Source: Dendrobium chrysotoxum
Taxonomy: Eukaryota; Streptophyta; Magnoliopsida; Asparagales; Orchidaceae
Direction: 5' to 3'
Length of the DNA stretch: 64,000 nucleotides
Assembly: GCA_019925795.1 (NCBI GenBank)
Contig: CM034309.1
Span: 22,252,729-22,316,728 of the forward strand
The position numbers were made by a program, and so were the translations under genes. The first letter of the stretch is position 1, and every line of letters starts with the position of its first letter. The notes under the pieces were generated by a model that saw only the letters and a program-made list of their open reading frames with translations, searched no databases and was not told the DNA's origin. Shown here one piece after another: positions 11,654 through 21,272 of this stretch.

Positions 11654-11658
11654 GATAC
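11654..11658. repeat. target site duplication of element B, left copy (GATAC)
   Basis: GATAC directly before the first LTR is repeated directly after the third LTR at 49741-49745. No such duplication flanks the middle LTR. Confidence 0.9.
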
Positions 11659-12107
11659 TGTGGGCTCAAGAAAAATGGCACGAATGCGTGAATCCCGCTT
11701 CGCAGCTGTAGGATTCCATTTCCCTTAAGTCAGATTAGAATTAACCAGATTTCCCCTGAGGGTAGTCAGGGTTTAATTAGATCTGGGGTCCTTACTTCCT
11801 ATGAGCGCAAGCACTCATAGTTAATTACCTCTCTTAACACGTAAGAGAGAACTCTCGATTAAGGATGAATAAATTTTAGATAATTTTAGTCTCAATTATG
11901 GGGAAAATGATAGGTAAACCCGATCAAGATCCCATGGTTCCGTCGTCCCGGGTATACCGTAGGTCTCAGTCTACCAACACTACAATCATAGACTGTAATG
12001 TTCAGGGAATCTGATTAGCAGCCATGGGTTGCCTCCTCTCAGGGATCCCATGTAGATTGAGGTGGTTAGGTTTGGGTTTTAATTTTATTTGGGTTTTGGG
12101 GCTTACA

Positions 12108-12800
12108 TCCATTAAAATGCCTAGAAGTTAATTTAATTTAGGAATTTGTAACTTCATTTAGAAGTTACACAGAAATTTGATTGGGTCGGGACTTACAACT
12201 TTCATAGAAAGTAGCCCGTAGATTTAATTTGGAGTGGGGCTTACTGCTCTATTTATGAGTTGCCCAGAGATGGGTCTTACAACCTAACTCTACAGCAAGG
12301 CTGCCCAAGGGATTTAATTATTTAGGTAGGTCTTATGACTTCTCTTAAGAAGTTGCCTGATTATTTGTAGGAGTGTTAGGATTGTTATACTTCATTTTAA
12401 AAGTTTTCCTAACGTATGGGACTTACGACTTCACTTAGAAGTAGCCCGATAGCGGGTCTTACAACCTAATCCTATAGACTAGGATGCCCAAGTGAAGGGT
12501 TTAGGTTTGTGTTATCACCTAAACGTCTCCTTCAGAGATTGGACTTACGGCTTCTATTAGAAGTTGCCGGTGTTTTAAATTAGGGGTTAAGGGGTTAGGT
12601 CAATTTTACCTAAAACTTTCCCCTAAGGTCGGGCTTACGTCTTTCCTATGAAAGCTGCCGGGTAGTGGGTCTTACAACCAAGTTCTTATAAACAAGGCTG
12701 CCCAATTGTTTAAATTTGATTTGGGATAGGACTTATGACTTCCCTTAGGAAGTTGCTTGTTGACGGGTCTTACAACTTAATCTTTTAGACTAAGCTGCCC
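12108..12800. repeat. array of about 13 stem-loop modules in LTR 1
   Basis: Modules of 28-37 bp begin GG(G)(A/T)CTTA and end (A/T)GCCC, with inner arms that pair. Clear examples: 12188-12217, 12237-12265, 12272-12306, 12329-12358, 12418-12447, 12454-12489, 12541-12568, 12631-12660, 12667-12703, 12729-12757, 12764-12800. Arm sequences differ (ACTTC/GAAGT, CTC/GAG, ATCCT/AGGAT, TTTC/GAAA) while pairing holds. In element orientation this falls near the 5' leader (R/U5) of the RNA. Repeated at 28141-28833 and 45960-46652. Confidence 0.7.
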
Positions 12801-14104
12801 AATGGATTTGAATTTATTTGTTTGTTTGTTTGTTTCATGAACAGTAGTTGTTTGACGCCAGATCGTGATTCGTAGTTGGTTATTTTCTAGCAGTTGTACC
12901 TACTAGTTCGGCCAATTGTCGTTGTGACACTAGTGTTCCTTGCCGTAGTAGATTCTTTTCCTGTTTTAGTAGATTACTTTTCATGTATTAGTGCACTAGT
13001 AGTTTTTACCAGTAGTCCGCTCCTTTTCTTGCTTTAGCATTTAATTTAATATTGATTTAATTGTGATGCTAAATGAATTTCTTTTATTTGTTGCAGGAGC
13101 TTGTACAGGAGAGACTTTGGAGAGTTCATAGAGTGTTTTATTCTATCGAAGAGCTTCAGTTTGTGTTCTAGAGAGTTTCATGAGTTGTTGAATTGTTTGA
13201 GATTTGGAGAGTTCGTTGTTTGAATTGTGAATTTGCTTGAGTCATGTTGTTTGAGTTGAGATGAGTTGAATTTGAATTTGAGTTATTTGTTAGTTGTTGA
13301 GTTTGAGTTTGTTAAGTTTGTTTTGAGTTGAGTTATGTTGATTATTATGATTATTTTTAATTATGTATTTTGTTTTATTTTAATTAGTTGGTTGGATTTT
13401 ATGTTTTAAATTAAATGAATTTTAAAAAATTAAGTATTTGAATTAGTTTAAAATGTTAAAATTTGATTTATTTTAAAGTTTGTTTATTTAATTAAATTAT
13501 TAGATTTACTTTGAGTTGAATGATTAATTATTTGGATAATCTCGAATTGCTCGATTTATTAAATTTTAAAATTTATTTTAAAGTTTGATTAATTATTTAG
13601 AAAAATAGATTTAAAATTATTTAGAATTGGCTTAGTTAAATTAAATTACTATTAATGTTTTAATTTGAAATCAATTTTTTAAAAGTTAGATTTAAGTGTT
13701 GTGTTTTGAAATTAAATTTTAAATTAAAGTTAAAATTATATTCACTATACAGTTTAATTAAAATAAATAAATAAATAAATAAATATTATGTTTTGAAATA
13801 TTTAATCAAGTTGAATCATATTATTTAATTAAAGTTAAATTTATTTGAGTTAATTAATTGTTGTATTTTACATTTAAAGAATTTTAATTTATTAGATAAA
13901 TTAATTAAATTAGTCTCTTTTTTTTAAATCAAAAAGGTTATGACGTTGCACTCAAAATGGCGATGTCGCTTTTAAATGACTCAAAAGGCAACTCGGCAAG
14001 ATTCGAGAAAATTTTCGGCAGCCTCCCGGCGTCCCTTCCCCGCCGGGGGAGGTCGAGACGGTATTTACCGTAATTTCATCATATCCGGATCAAAGATTGA
14101 CGGA

Positions 14105-14257
14105 CCATCATACCCGGATCAAAGATCGACGGCGTATGGTCTTCAAAATTTAAAACCATCATACCCGGATCAAAGATCGACGGCGTATGGTCTTCAAAAT
14201 TTAAAACCATCATACCCGGATCAAAGATCGACGGCGTATGGTCTTCAAAATTTAAAA
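14105..14257. repeat. 51-bp tandem repeat, three units, LTR 1
   Basis: CATACCCGGATCAAAGATCG recurs at 14109, 14160 and 14211. A degenerate partial unit precedes it at about 14078. CCATCATAC and GTATGG at the unit edges could pair. 51 is a multiple of three, so both strands stay open and give spurious repeat peptides. Confidence 0.9.
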
Positions 14258-15985
14258 TCATACATTTAAATGAAAATATCACAGTACGAATTTGACCTCG
14301 GCAATGCTTTCAAATCCCTATTTGCTGTTTCTTTTTTTTTTTTTAAACTTGTACAGGATTTGATTTTAATTGTTAGATCATGTTATAAATTATAATTATT
14401 AATAGATAATTATTGCCTCTCTCTGTAAATGAAATAATTAAAAAGTTATTCCAAGAAAAAAAAAAACGGTTTTACATGCAGCTTTTTTACTTTTTTTTTT
14501 TAATTTTGAAAAGGCATTGGGATAAGCATTGAATAAGACAACTAAAAAAAAGTTTTAAAACAAAGTAGAATAGCCAGGACAGTGCACGTGATCAGAAGCA
14601 AAGAAGCGCAGGAGAGTTTGCGGTTTGACGGGAGGAAAACGGGACCTAGTTAACTCACACGGACTGGTGTTGGGGTATTTTGTTCGCGAATTTGCTTGGC
14701 TGTACGAGCTTTTGGTTCGATTCCTTGCACTAAGGCGGAGGGATCTTGGCGGGCGGACATCGGAAGTCAGGGAGTGATGAGAGGATTCAGTAGGTGAATT
14801 ACTTTATGTAGGAGAAGGGACAAACGTTGGAGGTCAGTTCGACGTTTGCGAGGAGGAAGACAGAATACGATGATAAGACAGGATTTGAGAAAAATGCAAA
14901 CAAAGAAAGTGAGAGCTCTCTTCTTTTTTTTTAGTTTCTTCCTCCCTTTTTATTGATTGAATGCTATAAGGAAGTTATTGCCACGAAAGGTTGCATCGTT
15001 TGAGGAAATCATTGTAAGCAGTGGGACCGAATTAAACTTACGAAGAGATGCATCTCTTTGATTTTTTTTTCTTCTCTTTTTTTTTTTAGATTTTTTTTTT
15101 TTTGAGTCAACAATTTTCACACATTCTTTGAAGTTGAATCCATCAAACTTTCTATAACCGTGAGCACCCAAGATGCATTACTGACAGTAATTTTCAAAGA
15201 ATGGTATATTATTTCTGGTCCAGAATACTTTTAAATCATAAAAATGACTTTAAGATTATATAGGGCCTTTTGCCAAAGTCTTGCATCACAAGTTAAATGC
15301 TTTTTTTTTTATTCATAAAATTCTTAATGGATTTTAGCTGTACATTACCGAATGTATCTGTAACAATCACTCAATTTTATGACTTTAGTTTGTGTCTTGC
15401 ATAGCTTTGATAGGTCATGCGAATCATAAAGTTACATCTTAGCAACTGATACCAAGTGTGGGCTTTTCATTTATAAAATTTAAATGTTATATCATCCCGA
15501 TATCAGTGAAATTTTAAAACCACTATAGCTTAAGTTTCCAAATCCATTACTAAAAATCAAGTACGAGTTGTACTAGCATTCTATATCATTTCTTTATGAA
15601 GTTTTATATTATTCATTTAGTAGGTTGTTGATCTTCCCCCTTTTTTTTTACTTCAGTCTTTAGCATTCGGGAGTGCACTTAGGCTCATTTTTTCACTTTT
15701 ATTTGCAAAAAAAAAAAAAAAGGTTATATCCATACTACAGGATGTGATTTTCAAGCCAATAAGTTAGTGAATGCATCAAGAGAATTTTCACTTCATTGCA
15801 ACAATTCAGCCTTTATGTGTTGACCACCTTTTTATGTATTGTTATAAAAAATGGATTTTGTCAATGCATCTAAAATATCAGTCAACAAATTGCCTCCCAA
15901 CGGATTCGTTGTGTGATATTCACACAATGAATTCGTTGCATTTACTGTTTGTATGATTTTCACTAGCTTCTTTTGTTCTTTTCAG

Positions 15986-18047
15986 GGCAGGATGTTTGAT
16001 TGGCATAGACCTCATTCATTATTGCATATCGAGCCTTCAGAAGAAGATATTTGGAGAGAGATCGATGCATACGATCTCTGGCAGTCAGCTTCGATTTCAG
16101 ATCGATTATATTGGCATAGGGAGATGTTGATTGATAGAGACATATATGATGGATTATTTATTAGATCACCTCGCATGCCTCACTTTAATTCAGACTTGCC
16201 AGTTGGACATGACCCAGCAGATTGGATTATTACATACAAATTGCGATGTACTGATGGTGCCTCTTTGGAGAAAATTATGGAGGGCTTGAGCTATGGAAAT
16301 CAGGACATTTTGCAGCCAGCAGCTGACCTTGCAGAGAGGACTGGTGCTATCCGTTTGCTCAGTTATCGCTTACTGCACCACGAAATTGATGAGCGGAGTT
16401 ACAATGAAGTATTTTGTAGTCCCATTCAGATTTTGAGAGGTTATATCAGTTGGGCTCGCTACACACTTCAGATGCATCAGGAGGTATTGAAGCAAGCAGG
16501 GGTATATGAAGCTATTTACATCTCTTTATTTGATTACAGTCGTCTTTCTCCTTCCTGGCTTCAGAGCATTATCGGGCATTGGGATAATGCCACGAATACT
16601 TGTTGGGTTGGACCCAATGAGATGACGATTATACTCTGGGACCTATGTATCATTTCAGGCTTGCCGATTTTAGGTGTTCCATACGAGGAGTGTATTCCTG
16701 CTGACTATGATTTATTTAGTCGCCGACCAGCAGGACAGCAGAGGAGAGGAGAGTTTGTTTACTCAGTTGGACTCCATCAAAGTTTGAGGCACTACTACCA
16801 TATTTGTCAGCAGAAAAAGAGGGGCCGCGGTCGTAGAGCGATGATTTACTTGGATACCTGGATTGAGAGTTTACTATTTCCAGACATGCTCACTACAGAG
16901 TTTGCACATATTTATGATCTTTTTAGCAAGGCATCGAATGATACAGAGTAGCTTTCAGGGGATTTGTTTGAGCCAGGGTCAGCAGAAGTATTACAACCTA
17001 TTTCAGCCAGAGGATTTTCAGACGATATGCTTTTGGTGTCTTTCATTGCTACATGGCTTTGTTACTTTGTCTCTCCTAGCCAGAGCAGAGTTTTTCGACC
17101 CAGCACACTTTTAATGGCTAGTTTGATAGCGAGCGGGAGGAGAGTCTCACTGGCCCCTGCAGTTCTTGCACAGATTTATCATAGTTTGGGGCATATTTAT
17201 GCTACATGCGGTCGTGGTCACTGTAGCGTGGAGATTCCTTGGCATTATATCCACGGGTGGATACATGTACACATTGCAGGTGCTTTTAGTTGCCCAGAGC
17301 TACCGGATTACTTTATAGAGCATCATTTTCCTTCTCTGATCCAGTTAGCCAGAGCAACCTCCTCTACAAACAGAGCTCAGATCCAGTTGTTTATGTTTGC
17401 ACCGTTACAGATGACCGATCGTTATAGACTGATCTACAGATCTCCTCCTGGTCTCTTACCTCCACAGTGCTTTGGAGTACCACTAGTGGATTCTCAGTCT
17501 GAGAGGAGCACTCCCACTTTACTTTCCAGGTCAGGCTATGTACCGATTGCTTCATATTTGATTAGTATGAGACCTGGTTGGGTTTGCTACAGACGGCACG
17601 GTTCAGTGGTACTGGAGGGATATAATCCCAACAGGGCTGCGAGACAATTTGGACTAATTCAGGCCACACCTTTAAATGGATTACCGGTTGTTCCTGGGAT
17701 AGTTGACACACGTCAACTAGGCTCTCTTTCGTTGTTTGTACGTTTGGAGGCAGCTTCCATGACCTGGGCATTTCTTCTTCGCCTTGGGACAGGTTCTCGA
17801 TTCTATATCCCTCATATGGATGCTCCGACGGGCATTTCACACCTACGGTTGTCTTGGATTCGGCATACATTTTCTTCTTTCTTTGAGCTGGGAATCCGAG
17901 CATATAGCAGACAGATTAGAAGACAGAGACCGTCAGGGTACCCTTCAGTACCTCAGGGCCATACTACTGTGTATAGGGAGACCTCTAGAGTTGATGATAG
18001 AAGGAGGAAAAGGAGCCCTGAGCCTACTTTCAGACATGATGGTCTAG
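15986..18047 (+). pseudogene. antisense plant mobile domain gene, left copy (truncated)
   Basis: Almost identical to the large first coding exon of the right copy (32020-34081). A splice acceptor (TTCTTTTCAG, to 15985) precedes the ATG at 15992, and a donor follows at 18048. The frame has the same TAG (16949-16951) as the right copy. It encodes a PMD-type protein (Pfam PF10536, often mislabelled 'aminotransferase-like'): Trp-Leu-Gln-x-Ile-Ile, Asn-Thr-Cys-Trp, Glu-Met-Thr-Ile-x-Leu-x-Asp, Gly-Leu-Pro motifs. A following short exon (about 18119-18192) carries indels that break it. Exons c-f of the right copy are missing; the region that should contain them is a blend of sequences (18155-18600). 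PMD proteins of plants (MAIN/MAIL1) act in the nucleus in gene expression and transposon silencing; the role of this copy is unknown. Confidence 0.75.
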
Positions 18048-18154
18048 GTATGTGATGTATATTATTTTTTTTATTTATGATTTTATTTTTCATGCATACT
18101 GACATGCAAATATTATAGTGTTTAGCAATAGAAACCTCTCCTCCTACCATAGGG

Positions 18155-18600
18155 GCCACCCTAAGCGTCAGGCTTCCCACGATGTTCCTAGGTTAAATAC
18201 TCGACCGTTATTTATTAGCATAGAAGGATTTTGACTTGGACTTTAGTTCTCTTGAACAATACTGCTTTAGTTTTAGTACCATTTAGGTTGAGTGTGACTG
18301 CCAACCCTTCAAGGTTTATGAGCAAAGAGATTTCAAAGTCCCTTAGGCTTTTTTTTATGGATTTAGCATCGTTGGACCGCTTAGGTTTATGAGCGTAGAC
18401 AGCAGAGGTTTAAATTCGGCCTTTCTTAGGCTTGCTGTATTTCTGATTTCCATTTCTCAGACCTTAAGTTAAGTATATAAAAAATTAGAACCTGGACCCT
18501 TAGGTTTATGAGCTTGGAGAATCGATCTAGCTAGGTTGCGCCTTGAGGATGGTCGAAGGTAAATTTTATATCGACCCTTAGGTATTCATTTCAGTTGTCA
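18155..18600. other. hybrid segment in the left internal region (probable consensus artefact)
   Basis: Here the left copy stops matching the right copy and is about 1.8 kb shorter. Words alternate between two different parts of the right copy: GAGAATCG, GCGCCT.GA.GATGGT and GAAGGTAAAT from 34550-34606, mixed with TTAGGTTTATGAGC and ATTTAGGTTGA from 36040-36412. True deletion junctions are normally sharp, so a collapsed or mis-polished assembly is the likeliest explanation. Confidence 0.65.
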
Positions 18601-18609
18601 ATTTTGTAA

Positions 18610-18787
18610 TTCCCTTATTTCATTTGGCAAAGGGATATTTTTACCTCCTGACTTTCTGGCGGGAATTGAATTCATCTCCTACATTGCAGGAGAATATAAA
18701 AATTACCTCCTGTCTTTCAGGAGGGTATTGAATTTATCTCCTACATTGCAGGAGAATATAAAATTGCCTTCCTGTCTTCAGGAGGGG
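18610..18787. repeat. stem-loop array CTCCT/AGGAG, left copy
   Basis: Counterpart of 36428-36602: alternating hairpins with arms CTCCT/AGGAG and CCTCCTG/CAGGAGG about 30 bp apart, downstream of the integrase end. One unit carries an extra T relative to the right copy. Confidence 0.7.
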
Positions 18788-18967
18788 ACTTAGATAACTT
18801 TTGATTGGTAGGCAGATTCATACATAACATTTTATGTATGATATTTCTTCAGGTATTGGCCATTAATTGGTGGCATGGGCCTTTAACCTTTTAGGTCTAT
18901 GAGTTGATAGGCTCCTCCTTCATAAACTATTTCGATGATGAAGGGTCCTTCCCAAATTGGGTCAAAT

Positions 18968-19375
18968 TTACCGCCAAGGCGACGGTGAGAAATTATAGGT
19001 CTTTCGGCGAACTAGAATAAGTTCACCCTCTTTGAAACTTCTAGGACGAACCATTCTATCATGAGCCCTAGTCATTCTTGCTTTGTAGGATTCTAAACTT
19101 TGTTGAGCTCGAAGTCGAACTTCATCAAGAGCTTCAAGCTCTTCAAGTCGTAGAAGATCATTTTCTTCTTTAGTTAATTTGTATTGAACAGCAATACGAA
19201 GAGACGGCAACTCAACCTCGAGAGGTAATATTGCCTCAGTTCCGAAAACTAGTGAATATGGGGTGGCCTGCGTTGCTGTTTTATAAGTGGTGCGATATGC
19301 CCACAGAGCTTCTGTCAATTTATCGTGCCATTCTCTCTTATTTTTAGAGAGAATTTTCTTAAGCAATTTTACCAA
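18968..19375 (-). pseudogene. pol: integrase C-terminal part, left copy
   Basis: Continues the integrase core beyond the in-frame TAG that ends the previous segment. It holds the end of the core with a polar helix (Leu-Trp-Ala-Tyr-Arg-Thr-Thr) and the Thr-Pro-Tyr-x-Leu-Val-Phe-Gly motif common to plant gypsy integrases. It ends early because of a one-base insertion in TTT near 19000 relative to the right copy (36819); the right copy continues to 36701. Confidence 0.75.
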
Positions 19376-19713
19376 GGTTTTGTTAAAAGCTTCAGCTAAA
19401 CCATTAGCTCGTGGATTATATATTGAAGAATAGCGCTAATCTATTTTATGTCGTTCGATAAATTTATAGATTTTAGCACTTTTAAAGGACGTACCATTGT
19501 CAGATATAAACTCGCCGTGGTACTCCAAATCGATAAACAATATTATCTCGAAAGAATTTCATCACATTATCTGCTTTAACTTCTCTTAAGGGAATTGCTT
19601 CAGCCCATTTGAGAAGTAGTCAGTGGCAGCAAGGATGAACCGATGTCCTAAAGAAGATGGTGGTTCTATAGGACCTATTATATTTGTGCCCCAGCTTTCA
19701 AATGGCCATGACA

Positions 19714-21246
19714 TTACAGTATGGTGTAGCGGATTGGGAGGTCGATGCATGATATCTCCATGCACTTGACATTGATGGCATTTTTAGCATGGTCAATACA
19801 ATCTTGAACCATGCTTGGCCAATAGTATCCCATACGTTTAATTTTGATTTTCATTTTTGGTCCAGATTGGTGTGCACCACACAATCCTTCGTGTATTTCA
19901 CTTATAACTTTTTGGGATTCATCGGGACCCAAACATCGTAGCCACGTTTGATCAAATGATCTACGATATAATGTATCATTCACGAAAGCATATCTTAATG
20001 CTCTTCGTGATATTTGCGAAGCCATAGATTTACTTTCGGGCAATCTCCCTTCCTTGAAGTATCTTATGAATGGATCTCTCCAATCATTTTCATCAGATAC
20101 AGCCAAGCTCTTTTGCATTTCTTTTCCTTCATCCTCTTGTATGATAGCTGGAGTTAATGCATTCCTATTTTGAACAGTTATGAGGATTGGATCCTCCTGA
20201 GGATTTGCTAATTCTTTGGCTAGCTTTGCAAGTGCATCAGCTTTGCCATTTTCACTGCGTGTAATTCTAGTGAGAGTTACTTCAGGAATTTGTTGTAGAA
20301 GTTTCAGAGCATACTCATGATACAAGATTAATTCAGGCTTATTGATTTTGAAAGCGCCTATTATTTGTTTGATGATGAGTTGAGAATCTCCATATATATG
20401 GAGTTTTTGAATGTTCATGTTAATTGCCAACTCAAGGCCTGCTATTAAGGCTTCATATTCAGCCTCATTATTAGTGCGAGGCTCTGTTAAGCTATAGGAA
20501 TATCGGAGTATCCCTTTTTGGGGCGTAACAAATATAAGGCCAACGCCCACCTGAATTGTTGGAAATTTAGGTGGCTTGGCAGGTTTTATTGATGAAGCTC
20601 CATCGAAATAGAGCTCCCATTCTTGTATATTTTCTCTTTCCTCCACATCAAGTGTTTGCTCATCTGGCAATTCATCGTTGAGTGGAGAATCTGCAGGTAA
20701 AGGATGGGCTGCTAGAAAGTCAGCTAGAGCCTGTCCTTTCACTGCTTTTTGTGGCATATATGTTATGTCAAATTGCATTAGCAAGACAGCCCATTTGGCT
20801 AGACGACCAGTGAGAGTGGGTCTCCTCATTAAAAATTTTAATGTATCCACTTTAGATATTAAAGTGATTTTATGGGATAACATATAATGCCGAAGTTTTT
20901 GAGTGGCAAAGATCAATGCTAAGCATTGCTTTTCTATAGGTGAATATTTAGATTCTGCCCCTATCAATCGTCGGCTGATATAATAAAGGGCATTTTCTTT
21001 GCCATCTTCATTTGTTTGTGCTAGCAATGCTCCGAGTGATTCTTCAAGAGCAGCTGTATATAAGATTAGGGGTTTCCCTGGGATTGGGACAGCAAGGATT
21101 GGAGGATGTAGCAAATATTGTTTTATGCTATTAAATGCCTCTTGACATGCATCATCCCATATGAAAGGTGTATTTTTCTTCATTAGACGTGCGAATGGTT
21201 GACATCTACCTGAAAGGTTAGATATAAACCTTCGAATATACGCCAA
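19714..21246 (-). pseudogene. pol: RNase H / archaeal-type RNase H / integrase N-terminal part, left copy
   Basis: Same content as the corresponding part of 37253-40537, but separated from the reverse transcriptase by a one-base deletion near 21285 and cut before the integrase core by another near 19783. Contains the Ty3-type RNase H, then a second RNase H with Tyr-Phe-Asp-Gly-Ala-Ser, Asn-Asn-Glu-Ala-Glu-Tyr and Gly-Asp-Ser-Gln motifs, then the start of the integrase zinc-binding domain. The frameshifts cluster at 18.7-21.3 kb, beside the hybrid segment, so sequencing error is possible. Confidence 0.8.
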
Positions 21247-21272
21247 TCTACCTTGGATTGAACAAAGTTGTT

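Larger units (their letters stand above)
8478..11658 (-). mobile_element. LTR of element L, second segment
   Basis: Continues the LTR cut at 1707. The order of parts follows the element B LTR: a block with related repeats around 8520-8830 (GTGTACCAATAACA..GGGGCCCATGCGGGTGT twice), an AT-rich stretch with many TTCAAGTTCAAGTCC words (10340-10690), the shared motif CAGCCTCCCGGCGTC (10691-10705, compare 14019-14033 in B), short repeats with CTACATGAGC cores (10740-11130), then T-rich low-complexity DNA (11190-11350). Stem-loops are frequent (9169-9184, 9467-9488). No coding sequence is seen. It is cut by element B at 11658; the right end of this LTR is not resolved. Confidence 0.55.
11659..15887 (-). 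repeat. element B LTR 1 (left)
   Basis: 4229 bp, TGTGGGCTCA..CAGTCAACA on the plus strand. It contains the stem-loop array (12108-12800), an (AAAT)n microsatellite near 13762, a long AT-rich segment (13140-13960), three 51-bp repeats (14105-14257) and poly-T runs. Compared with LTRs 2 and 3 it carries about 16 substitutions, all left of about 13680. No gene of its own; short frames here are shadows of repeats. Confidence 0.9.

Noticed and set aside
14079..14282. Repetitive 17-residue peptides on both strands of the LTR (also 30112-30315 and 47931-48134)
   Set aside because: They follow from the 51-bp DNA repeat, whose length is a multiple of three and which lacks stops in some frames. No gene signals.
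17562..17903. Open frame of 113 codons on the minus strand (also 33596-33937)
   Set aside because: Shadow of the PMD exon on the plus strand; no independent support.
15986..18047. Annotation as an aminotransferase
   Set aside because: The PMD family has often been labelled 'aminotransferase-like', but no pyridoxal-phosphate site is visible.
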